Assembly (NCBI RefSeq): GCF_008831285.2
Contig: NC_045138.2
Span: 43,327,115-43,391,114 of the forward strand
Reading direction: 5' to 3'
DNA: 64,000 nucleotides
Origin: Nymphaea colorata
Lineage: Eukaryota; Streptophyta; Magnoliopsida; Nymphaeales; Nymphaeaceae
The position numbers and the translations under genes were made by a program. This document shows, in pieces, positions 23,701-35,700 of this stretch. The notes under the pieces were generated by a model that saw only the letters and a list, made by a program, of their open reading frames with translations, was not told where the DNA came from and made no database searches. Numbering within the stretch: the stretch's first letter is position 1; every line of letters begins with the position of its first letter.

Positions 23701-26700
23701 ACGACAAGTGGGTACTCCCGAAGGACCCCAAACATCAGAATGAACCAAAGCAAATGGACGAGTGGTTTTATTGAATGAAATAGGGTACGAGGCCCTAACA
23801 TGTTTAGCTAACTGACACACTTCACAGGTGAAGGAGTCCATGGAAACAGAATGAAACAAACTAGGAAACAACTTCTTAATCAATGGAAACGGAAGATGAC
23901 CAAGCCGCTCGTGCCATCGCATAATAGTAGATCTGTCTTCCATGCCTGACAACTGTCCACTAGTGGCTGAAATAAGAGCGGACGCAACCTGCACAGGCAG
24001 TCTGTAGAGTCCATCAATAGCCGAACCAATCCCAATCTTCTGCCCCGTCACCAAGTCCTGCAGAAAACACCGATCAGCAGAAAAGATCATATTACAGTTG
24101 AGCTCTTTAGTAATACTGCTGACAGATAACAAATTCACAGGAATATTGGGAACATGAAGAGCATTATGAAGACAGTATTTATTTAACAAGGACAAACTCC
24201 CTTTTCCAGCCACAGAGATAGAAAAACCATCAGCCATAGATACACGTTGCTGCCCCGAAGACAATTTGTATTCTTGGAACATCTTAGGGTCCCCTGTCAT
24301 ATGATGCGTAGCACCACTGTCAACAATCCAATCACCATGTGAGGAAGTACCTTGGTCACTAGTGGCCACGAGAGCTTGGGCTAACTTAGCCCCCTCAGAC
24401 GTGGAAGTATCCTCCTGAGTAGTAGACAGCCGGCTGATATACGCTTGCAGTTCTTTGATTTGATCGGAGGAAAGCTTAGATTTGGCAACATTTGAAGGAC
24501 TACTCTGACTAGGCTCAGGCACAGAAGGACTCCGGCGGCTAGAAGGAGGACGACCCCGGACAAGCCGCCTCTCAGGATGAAGATCCCAACAAAAATCAAC
24601 AGAATGTCCTGATTTGTTGCAATGGCTACACCGCCGAACAGGACGCTGTCCAATCCCAGAAGCACGACTAACAAAGGCTGAAGGAGAACTCCCCTGACTG
24701 GTGTCAATATGCATCACCTGTCGACGCTGTTCCTCAGATTCCACACGGGCATACACCTCTTCAATTCCGGGGACCTCATCACAATTGAGAATTTGGCTCC
24801 TAATGGATTCAAATTCATCGCGTAAGCCTCCGAGGAAAAGAAACGTCCGATCCATCCACTCTTTGTCCCAGTACAAGGCATGATCAGACCCACAGTGCCA
24901 GTCATCATTCACATGGTAGTCAAGTTCCTCCCACTTAGTCTTTAGGGCTGCAAAGAAAGCGGCTACAGACAAGTCACCCTGTTTAAGAGAGTATATGCTA
25001 CGTTTGATTTGGTACGTACGCAATACTCTCTTCTTACGGCCATACATCCGTGCAAGCACAGTCCACATGTCGTAGGCAGTCGATTTACGCAAGATCAAAG
25101 GCTGAATATCTGCAGAAACAGAACTAATAATCCATACTTTAACCTGACTATCTTCCAACGTCCAAGTAGCCCATCGCGGATCGGTTTTTGAAGGTGCAGG
25201 CTTCTCCCCAGTGATGTAGGGCAGGCGACCACGACTGGTTATCCCAATTTCTAGGGCAGTCGACCAAGAGAGATAGTTATCCTTGTTCAGCCAGATGGAG
25301 GTGACTTGAACAGGCAAGATCTCGCTCTTGGTATTGCTGCCCGAGTCTAGGGCATCATCGATCTTGAGGGACATCTCCTCGGCCATCACAATCACCAAGG
25401 AGAAAGAATACCCAGCACCAGAGATGACAAACAAGAGGCAGCGGCGCTGGACGGCGGCGGTGCGGGAGAGAGCGACGGCGGTGGGCAGCGGTGGCGCGGG
25501 ACCGCGGCGGCGCTGAAGTGGGCGACGGCGGCGCTGGACAGCGGCAACGCAGCAGAGAACAACCGCGCTGGACGATGGCGGCGCAGCTGGCAGTGCTGGA
25601 CGGCGGCGGCGCAGCAGCGGCAGAGGAAAAAAACGGCGGAAACAGCAGCGGCAAAAAAACGGCGGAAACACGACTATCACACCAACGATCTCTCACGCGT
25701 TGGCTCTGATACCATGTAGAAACACACACCAAGATGGAGAGAAAGAGAAGGAACACACAATATACGTGGAAAACCTCAAAGAGAGGTGAAAAACCACGGA
25801 GAAGCTCTAGCCTAGGTGCACAACCGCAACCCTAGGAGAGAGAAAATCTTATATCACTTAATCAACAATTACACTATAAGTGAGATTAAATAAGAGGGAA
25901 AAACGCCTAGGGTACCGAGCCACTCTCGGTACCCGTGCCCATGGGACCGGGTCTGGATCCAGACCCGGTTCCCTACACATGATATGTTAACAGCATGCAA
26001 GTTTATTTAGACATGTGAGATGAACTAAGATGAAAGCAGATCAAGTTGAATGATACTCCACATATTAAATAATTACAAATGTTGCCATTCAAGCATCAAA
26101 TTCACAATAAAGGTGTGGTCTTTCCATACTTGAGGCATGAACAAGCAGAAATGGTAAGTATCCATAACATTTGCTATTAGGAATCCGAACATAAAAAACT
26201 TCCACTACATGCTCATGTTACGGTGTGCATGTGAATCATGTCATCATAAGCTATTGCTTTTTACTGATACTTGTTATTCCTAACTATGTGTAGTTTATTC
26301 AATAGAATTAAATAGTGACAGGTTCGAAGTATTTTGGCAACATGAGAAATAACCTGGGATAAGCACCGAGAACTACTTGTTGAATTGTAGGTTTTATGGG
26401 GGATGTGCAATGTGAAATAACTACACTTTATGTGATGTATGATGTGAAAAATATCATGCAATGTGAATTTCAATCAGATTAAGGGATCTAAACATGAAAC
26501 AGAATATGTAATGAGAATGTGAAACAGCTTATGGGTGATAAAACATGTATATCTATGTGTGCATATATGTAGATATGCTCGTAGCCATCTTTTGTCAAAA
26601 TTTTGGCCAATTACACACAATTATGATGTGTTATGTGCAAATAGAAATGTGTCACGTGTAAACATTTACATTTATTTTCATTGCAATCTGGAAATAAGAT

Positions 26701-26712
26701 CATTAAATACTG

Positions 26713-26758
<46 letters not shown>

Positions 26759-29700
26759 TGCACACACTCTTATGAAAACAGGTTCAACTCTGTAGATATA
26801 ATATGTTGATTTTGTGTGTGAACAGGTCACATATACATATTTATGTATTTAAGTTCTTGCATGATATAGATTGAATTCCAAGCTGTAAACAAGTTTATGG
26901 ACCTTTTATTGAACGGTCCATCCAAATCCAAGTTCGTACTGCTTATTTGACCTCAAATCTGAGCATTTCATAACTTGTACTTCAAATAAACAAGTACTTG
27001 TTTTAAAACAATATCATCAATTTTAAGTCCATCTATTCAAGTCCAAATGCATTATGTCCACGAAAGGCCAATTTGGGTTCTCTTAAAATAGATTACACTA
27101 GCATTGGAGTTTTTTTGTGGAAAAGCAGGCTAATAAATGCACCAGATTACAACATTCAATATATTGTTCTTGTGACTATTTCAAAGGAATCAAACATTAG
27201 ACAGTGGCATAGTATGTCTCTGTTCCAACCAATGCAAATGCTGGACAACAGAACAAGCTAAGTAGTTGTATATAGACTACAAACTAGAGGAGATAAAAGG
27301 GCAAGATATTGTTGTGTATCACATAATACAATTTGCTACAAGTGTTTCAACAATATAGAGCACGCAGAATCAGTCAGCCTAGTGAACATAAGTACATTAA
27401 CTTGGAAACTGCAAGACCAGCTGACGCACACCTATGATCAGAAACAATTAAGAGGTACATGCATTTTACTTCTTTAAGACATTAAGGGAAAAAAAAAACA
27501 AAGACTAAGTACTGACCTGCTGGTTGCCTGGAATTAGAAGCACTTATGTGGGCTAGGATTATGACTGGGGAGCCTAGGCAGGCAATGTAGCTAGCAAAAG
27601 GAAGGGGTTTTTGTCTACAAACAGTGAATGTGAAGGAACTAGGGTTTCTTGAACACAATGGCACCAATAACGTCCACTGTCTCCAGAGGCATATTCCTAT
27701 ATAATAAGGTCACAATGCACATGCTACATGTTAACATGCCATTCACTGTACAATGTGAAATTACCTGTCAAACTCTTGGCAAATCCAACGTTAATCATAC
27801 TTATGTAACAATTCTCAAGAACTATGAACGATAGGTGAATGTACCTCAATAGTTGGGCTTCTTGTTGCTTCTGAAGCAAAACCAAAGAACCTAACAGTGG
27901 AACAAAAGATTAAAATCTAAGTGATTAAAGCACATTTTACTACCTATAAAAAGAGAAAATAATTAGTAACACATGCACCAGTATAGGTCATACATATCAT
28001 AGTCACCAATAATCCATCCATTAGTTTTATGCTATGTCACACGGATACGGCTGGGAAGGTCAAGTACCGGCGTCGACACGCCGACACGGGGATCCCGACA
28101 CGGGGACACCGCAGGATACGTTTTGGATCGGGTCTGGGTCAAACCCGATCCAAACCAACCCGATTTTCTTTTAAACCGTCGTTTTCTCTTTACGCGACTT
28201 TACCCTCCGACAGTCGACTTTCCTTACCTCGACGACTTCCACGGCAGCACAGTTCGGCAATGGCGGGCGACGGCGACGGCGACATCTGGTGGCGTCCGGC
28301 GACAGACAGGTAAGTGTTTTATCTATTATTTTCGACATTAGAAGTTAGGGTTTCAACTTTCATTTGGGGATTTTTTAGATTGGGTATTTCTTACCGATTT
28401 TGGGATGTTTTGGTTTGAAGATTGGACGGTTAAGGATCCTATTCTTCACTGCTATGTGCGATATTTTCTTTTTTTTGTTTGATTTTGGGATTTGGGGATT
28501 TTGCCTTCGTTGTTGTTGATGATGCTAGATATGTAGTCTTCGTTGTTGTTGATGATGCTAGATATGTAGCCTTCGTTGTTGTTGATGATGCTAGATATGT
28601 AGCAGGTTCAGCTACATAGTCGATCGCAGCTAGATATTATAGATGAACTCGGCTGTTGTTGGGAAATTAATGATTCTATTGGCTTCTAGCATGCAATCTA
28701 GATGGCATTAACATATAAAATGTTAATTTTAGAAGTTTATAACATGATAGTATGCATATTTCCTCGGCTGTTTTATTTCAGACGTTTTATGTTCATTATA
28801 TGTTTTGTAACTGCATGTTTATGTTCATTATATGTTTAATGTAGTATGGCGAGGAAAGGAAAAACAGTGTCTCAGTCTCAACCTACAAGTTGTGGTTCTG
28901 GAGGTTCTGGATCAGCTGCGTCTATTGCACAGCCACTTTGTTTGAGACTTTCTTGCTTATGTCTTAGCAGTTATCACTTTTGAGATTGGTGATGAACAAT
29001 GTTTTGTTTGAGACTTTCTTTATTATCATTTTTAATTTTTTTGAATATAATATTCGCCGTATCCGCGTATCCTAAAATTTGGAAAATGCCGTGTCCCCGT
29101 ACCCGTACCCGTATCCATAGGATACCCGTACCCGTATCCGTGTGACATAGGTTTTATGGGAAGGTTCTTATCAAGAACTTTTCTTCAAGATGTGGCTTTT
29201 TTTCAAAGATATAAAGAACTCTCTCTCTCCCCCCCCCCCCCTTCTTGCTCAATCGTGTTATACATACACACACACAATACATTACATACATCTATATATA
29301 TATAGAGAGAGAGAGAAACAGGTATTTGCCATGACACTTAATTTCCAGATATTTGTGGAATCATATGGGCCGAATCCAATGGCTCGGATGAAGAGCCATC
29401 TTTTAACTTTTCTCCTCTCCATTTTTCCGCCTTGTTTAAAATGTGAAAAAGCTCGCTCTCTCTCTCCCTCTCTCTGTCATCCCGCCCCCCCCCCCCCCCT
29501 CTCTCTTTTGTGCAAGCCGTGGAACAGCCTCTCGGTGCCTTAGACAGATAATCACGCGCAGACAGGGCTGCAGGCTACTCAGGCAGACTTTATTAAAATC
29601 TTATTATATAAACCCTCTGTCTCTCTTAATATCATCCATATTGGATTAGTGGGGAATAATTTTTAGATAACCTTTGACGTTAGCCAAAAACCAAAGCCCT

Positions 29701-32700
29701 ACCCTCAGCCACAGGATTTGGCCAAATTTATTCATACAAGAAGAGCTTTGAGATTAAAGGTTCTCGTTCAAAAAGGAATGATCTTTCTAAAAAAAAGCAT
29801 TTGTTTGCATCATTCATCTAACAATAGATGTATGATCTTAAGCTACAGCAAAAGAAAGAACGCCAAGGTGACAGAGAAATTCCAACAATTTGTGGACAAA
29901 ATTGAAAAAGGCGATCTTAGGAATGATCCAGAGATGCATAAGCCTTTTTGTCAATTCAGAAAGCACCCTACAGCTATGTGCTATATGTGCAGACGAAAAT
30001 TGAAGGAATGAATGCGGAAAAGGAGTCGTCCAAGATGACAAAAGTGACTTTTCCTTCTAAAAAGAAGAAAATTTTTTCTTAAGAATTGTACTAACTATGT
30101 TAAGAATTGTACTAACTATGTAACCACAAAACGACAGGAAGCTCCTCAAAAAAGAATCTTTGAATACAGTAATGCCAGCAACCATGTAGTCGAGAGACCG
30201 AGCAACCACCACAGTCACCATGATCGTCGCACTGATTACAAGAAGCGTCAAAAGTCACCAACTATTGATGGCTACCCAACAAAATAAAACAGTAAAAGGC
30301 TCCATTATCGGAGTAGTAGTGTACAAACCGACAAAATGTAAATGTGTCGCATAAAGGAAGTGGGTGGGCCACTATAAACCCTTATGTGATTCTTCATTCT
30401 TGCTTCGTAGTGTTCCTTTTTTTTATGATTTATGAATATGTTATTTTGTTTGTATATATATATATATATGTGTGTGTGTGTGAATATGTTATTCTGTTTG
30501 AAATTTTTTGACATATATATGTATATGTGCGTGTGTGTGTATGGCCGTACCCCCGCACCCAAGTTTTTTAAAAATGGTATGTACCTGTACCCGCACCCAT
30601 ACCTATGTGACGTAGGTGCAGGGTCATTAGATGATGGATTCCTTCTTTAATATATGAGAGGAGGATCTTTAAACCATGGAATGGAGGGATTGGAACAGGT
30701 GGGTGATGATGACAAAAGAAGGGACTCAAGTGGAATGGGAGGAATTGGAAGTGGAACAGAAGGGGGCATCTCAAACTTTGGAAATGAAGGACTTGTAGGA
30801 AAGAATGGAGAAGACTCGAGAAAGGTTACATTGGCACTGACAAACTCTTGATTAGATATAGGATCTAAGCATTGATACCCTTTTTTATTTCTAGGGTATC
30901 CCACAAATACATATTTACTTGCTTGCGCAGCTAGTTTATCTCGATTAGGTCCAAGTTTATGTACAAAGCAAAGCATATGCATCCAAACACGTGGCGGTAA
31001 AGAGAACAAAGCCTTGTTTGGGTAGAGAATTTGAATTGGAATCTTGTTGTCTACGGAAGAGGATGGCATTCTATTTATTAGGTAACATGCAGTCAAAATT
31101 GCATCCCCCCAAAATTTGAAAGGCATATGTGAATGAATCATGATCGTACGGGCAATATCCAATAAATGGCGATGTTTTCTTTCAACTACATTTTGTTGAG
31201 ACGTGTGAAGGCATGTAAAATGTGGCACGATACCATGGGATTTATAACATTCAAGTAGAGAACTAGATTTGAATTTGAGAGTATTGTCAGTGCGAATAAC
31301 CTTGACACAGGAATTAAATTGAGTTTTTATTTCCAATATGAAAGATTTCAAGATACAAGAAGCTTCAGTTCTGTTTTTCATCAAAAAAACTCATGTGACA
31401 CAAGAGAAATCATCAACAATGGAAAGATAATAAGGAAACGACAAGCGACTTGTAACCTGACTAGGCCCCCAAGCATCAACATGAACTAAATCAAATAAAT
31501 TTCGGCTAGACTGACTTTGACTCGATAGAAAGGAAGTATGACTATGCTTGCCCAGTTGACGAGCTTCACACTCGATAGAAGTTAGGGAATGATGGATGAC
31601 CCAATCTGAGATGCCATTGGAAAGCACTTGAAGATGAATCAACTAAGAATGATGTCTTCTTATCCGATGTATCCAAGAAGTAGATTTCATCTCTCATGGC
31701 CTCCACCAATCTTGCTCCCAGTCGATAGATCCTGAAATACACAAGTAACTGGGTTAAAAGTAACTTGGCAATTCATCTCTTTAGTTAGTTTGCTAACAGA
31801 TAACAAATTCTTTGGGAATTCAGGAGTATATAGCACATCAAGAACATGAAAAGATCAAGATAGATAAACATCTCCAAGCCCTTCTACCGGAGATAGCCTT
31901 CCATCTGCCAATCGAACTTGCTGAGGGGAACTAAATTTCTGCAGGTTTGAAATACTAGTATCTCCACAAAAGTGTTTAAATGCTCCAGAATCAATTATCC
32001 AACAACCATTAAAAGAAGTTCTACCTGCAGAATATGTTGAATTTGTGATAGCTGTAGATGCCGATGAGGTAAAAGGTGTAGTATTTGATCGATGCTCCAT
32101 AATTAAATCAAGTTCAGCCGGACTTAAATTAAGAGATGTAGCATCTACTGAAGCAGCTGTGGGATTCGCCTTAGGAACAATACTGATATACTGTGTGTTT
32201 GGAGTAAAACTAGATAAAGATGTCACAGTCGAAGATGCGAATGAGTTAGGTTTACCCACTTTGTTCCAGCACCTATCCTCTAAGTGGCCAAGACGGCCAC
32301 AATATGTGCATTGAAGTCTTCCACATCCTCCAGGACTCCGGCCTCTTCCTCTACCACTGGAAGAGTATATAGTCCACTTCTTCCTCCTCCAAATGAGGCA
32401 AAGGCAGATGACTGTGAGTTGTTTGAGGATGGAGGAACAGTACCAGCCAATCTGTTTAGCCTATTGAAGGCCTCATCAAAATCAGAAAAAATCTGAATTT
32501 GTAAGCATTTGAGCCTTGGCTGCAAAATAATCAGCAGATAGTCTGCAAAAAATTTAACAACAAACATTTGCTCCATGTGAGATTTGAGACAATGCTTACA
32601 GGGCGGTTTTAAGAAGTTCATATTTTCATAAGTGAACTTCAACTTTGTAAAGTATTCAGTTAAATCCACGTCATCTGGATGCATTTGTAACGATTCTTGC

Positions 32701-35700
32701 TGAACTTGTAAAATTTTGTTGATGTTTTTGTCTTGAGAGTATGTTTGCCGGAGAGAATTCCACATATATTATAATAACAAAGCCCTGCTGCAATGTGAAG
32801 CTGAGTGCTATTCATAAGTCAAGCACTAATTATGTTGTTTTCTTCCTCCCACCATGTGTATTTACCAATCTTTTCAACTCGTTCATCTTCTTTCAATACA
32901 TATTTCTTCCCATGTTATTTCTTCCCATGTTATTTCTTCCCATATTATGGCCTATACATCATAGTTGGCTCCATCAGGTTTGATAGTAGATCCAAAAGAA
33001 AATGGATTTGAGAAAGTTTTGTAATCGACACCAGCCTCTGATTGCTGATTTCCAGATTCAGTTCTGTTGAAGGTTATTGGTATATGGGTCCAGATCTGGA
33101 CCCGATCCAGTATGTCCTTATTAGGGCATACTTATAGCATTGTAACCCTAATCTTTGGTGCTAATGAAATCTTAAGAGAGAGAGAGTCTGGCGCATACTT
33201 ATAGCATTGTAACCCTAATCTTTGGTGTTAATGAAATCTTAAGAGAGAGAGAGTCTTGCGGCTAGTGGGCACCGGCTCCTCCTCATCCGTGGTTTTTTTT
33301 CCCTCTAGTTGAGGGTTTTTTCCACGTTACATCGTGATCGTCGTTTTCTTTCTCTCCTTGTTCGTGTTTCTACATGGTATCAGAGCCGTGAAGTTTCGGC
33401 GTTACTGGTTGGTCATTTGTCTTTTGTTCGTGTTGGAGGAGGATTCGCCCGGCACTGTTCATCGCCTGGCACTGTTCATCGACTCGCCCGGCGCTGTTCA
33501 TCGTCTCGCCCGGCACTGTTCATCGCACGCACCTGACGCCTGCGCCCGACGCACGTGCCCGAGCTTCGCCCGTCGCACCCGAGGCCTCCGCCCAGCGACG
33601 ACCTGCCCAGCGCCGCTCAGGTTCCGGCCCTTTTTCCGGCGACCTAGCGCCGCCCTCTGCTTCCGCCTGGTTCTGCAACCCACCTAGCGCCGCTCTGCCT
33701 CTGCCTCCGCCTGGTTCCGGCGATCTGTCTCCGCCTGGTTCTGACGACCCGCCCAGCGCCGTTCTCTCGGTTTTTCGACGCCGCCCTCTTGCTGTCTCTA
33801 CCGCCGGTGGGGTTTCGGCGTTCTCCTCCGTTTTGTCTGTTGCCTGCTCCCTGCCTATCTGCTATTTTTTGTGCTGTGTTGTGCTGCTGCTTCCTGTCTC
33901 CCTTGTTGTCGAGACTTGCTCTCTGTCGCTGCCCTTGCTGCCGACCGGACGTCGCCCTTTGGTATTCCGCTGGTGCCTCTCGAGTTTTACCGCCGCCCGT
34001 GCCCGTTGCTAGACTGGTCTGTGATTATGGCAGCTTCTTCCTCGTCAACCGTCAACACAAATCAAACCGAAATCGGAGCTTTTAGAACTGAGAATGTTCC
34101 CATGCAGGTCATCACTCTTCGCCTTACAAAGGAGAACTATTTCTCGTGGTCGCCTGCTATGACTATGGGGATTGCTGGCCGTGGTCGGATGGCCTATATC
34201 GATGGGAGCAACCCCGAACCAGCAAGAACAAGTGGTGTGTGGCATACTTGGTTTCTTGAGGATAATCAAGTGAAAACTTAGATTGTCAACTCCGTCTCCG
34301 CCGATATTCAGCCCCTTATCCTTCGGAAGAAGACTGCTAGAGACATGTGGGTGGTCCTAGAGCAAATGTATGGCCAAAAGAAAACGGCAATTCGTACTTA
34401 CCAAATAATCAAGACAGTCTATGGCCTTCGACAAGGGAACTCTTCTGTTGCAGAGTACTATGGGGCTTTGAAAGCCAAGTGGGAAGAGCTTGACTATCAT
34501 TTTGATATTCCTTGGCATTGTCCCCAAGATCAGGCACTTTATGTTGCTCAGGAATGGGAAAACAGGGTGTTCCTCTTTTTAGCAGGTTTAAATGATGAGT
34601 TTGAAGGTGTTAGAAGCCAGATTCTGAATTCAGGAGAGGTGTCCAGTATTGAAGATGTGTACTCCTGTGTTGAAGCGAAAGAACAGAGAAGGCTTGTTAC
34701 AAATGAGGGGAAGAGGGATCTTGTGCCCTATCATAAGAGATCCGCTCTTGTGAGTCGTGGTCCTTGCGGCCCGTCTAGATCCCTTCGCAGATGCACTCAC
34801 TGCAAGAAGACTGGTCACACCGTGGATTATTGTTGGGATCTTCATCCAGAGAAGAAGGGAAACAAAGGGAGGTCTTCTATTGGGAGGATGCCTGTGTCTG
34901 AGGTGCAAAAATCCAGTGGAGAAAAAGTCTCCATTTCTGCTGACCAGCTTCGTGAACTGAGGGCCTACTTGGGTCGGATCGATGTCAACCAGGCCGCGAC
35001 ACCTGATGAGACAAAAGCTAATCAAGCTCTTGCAGTTATTGGCGATACAGGTAACTCTTCTGTGGGGGAATGGATTGTGGATAGTGGTGCCACTCACCAC
35101 ATGACAGGTAACCCAAAATTGTTTCATGAATATAAGTTACCTTCGGGAAGGGAACGAGGTTCTCTCGCAGATGGTTCATCTACTGTTGTGGCAGGTGAAG
35201 GGACTCTGTCCTTGTTGGACAAATTTCATGTGCGGGGAGCATTACATGTTCTCCAGTTTCCCTTAAATCTCTTGTCAGTTAGTAAACTTACTAAAGAGCT
35301 GAACTGTGAACTTATTTTTTCTGTCGACCGTTGTGTTTTGCAGGACTTGGTGACAGGAAAGAGGATTGGGATTGGTTTGGCGTCTGATGGCCTATATCGT
35401 CTTCTCATACATGTGGCTACAGCTCTTATGACAGCGATTAGCAAGACAGAAAAACGGAGAGAAGATTGTCTTCAGTCTTTTTTGTACTGGCATGAACGTT
35501 TTGGGCATTTACCTTTTGGGATTTTGAAACAGTTGTTTCCCGATTTGTGTTCTTCTTTGAACTTGTCTTTGATTTCTTGTGATGTGTGTCAGTTTGCCAA
35601 ACATGTGAGGGCTTCGTACCCTGTTTCTACTGGTTGTGTTAATGAAGCTTTTTCTTTGGTTCACTCGGATGTGTGGGGGCCTTCGGGAATTCATACCCGT

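Larger units (their letters stand above)
20816..25992 (-). mobile_element. Element C: near-intact Ty1/copia LTR retrotransposon
   Basis: LTRs at 20816-21093 and 25715-25992 (278 bp each) differ at two bases by my count. The target duplication is GCATG (20811-20815, 25993-25997). A consensus PBS is at 25703-25714, with a polypurine tract at 21094-21106. Gag-pol reads through in one frame of about 1432 codons except for one TAA. It is the best-preserved element in the window and a sister of B. It lies in intron 5 of the pseudouridine synthase gene, in the same orientation as the gene. Confidence 0.97.
28032..29150. mobile_element. Element J: probable non-autonomous hAT DNA transposon
   Basis: CTATGTCACACGGATACGG at 28032-28050 is perfectly inverted at 29132-29150. 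An 8-bp target duplication GTTTTATG flanks it (28024-28031, 29151-29158). Eight-base duplications with short TIRs are typical of hAT. The right end has subterminal CCCGTACCCGTA repeats. At 1119 bp it is too short for a transposase. Two exon-like stretches remain on the plus strand (28260-28309 and 28845-28983). They join in frame over a GT-AG intron and could be the N-terminus of a deleted transposase or a captured gene. Confidence 0.82.

Noticed and set aside
30305-30650. ORFs with Ile-Tyr and Val-Cys runs on both strands
   Set aside because: Translation of TA/TG microsatellite DNA.
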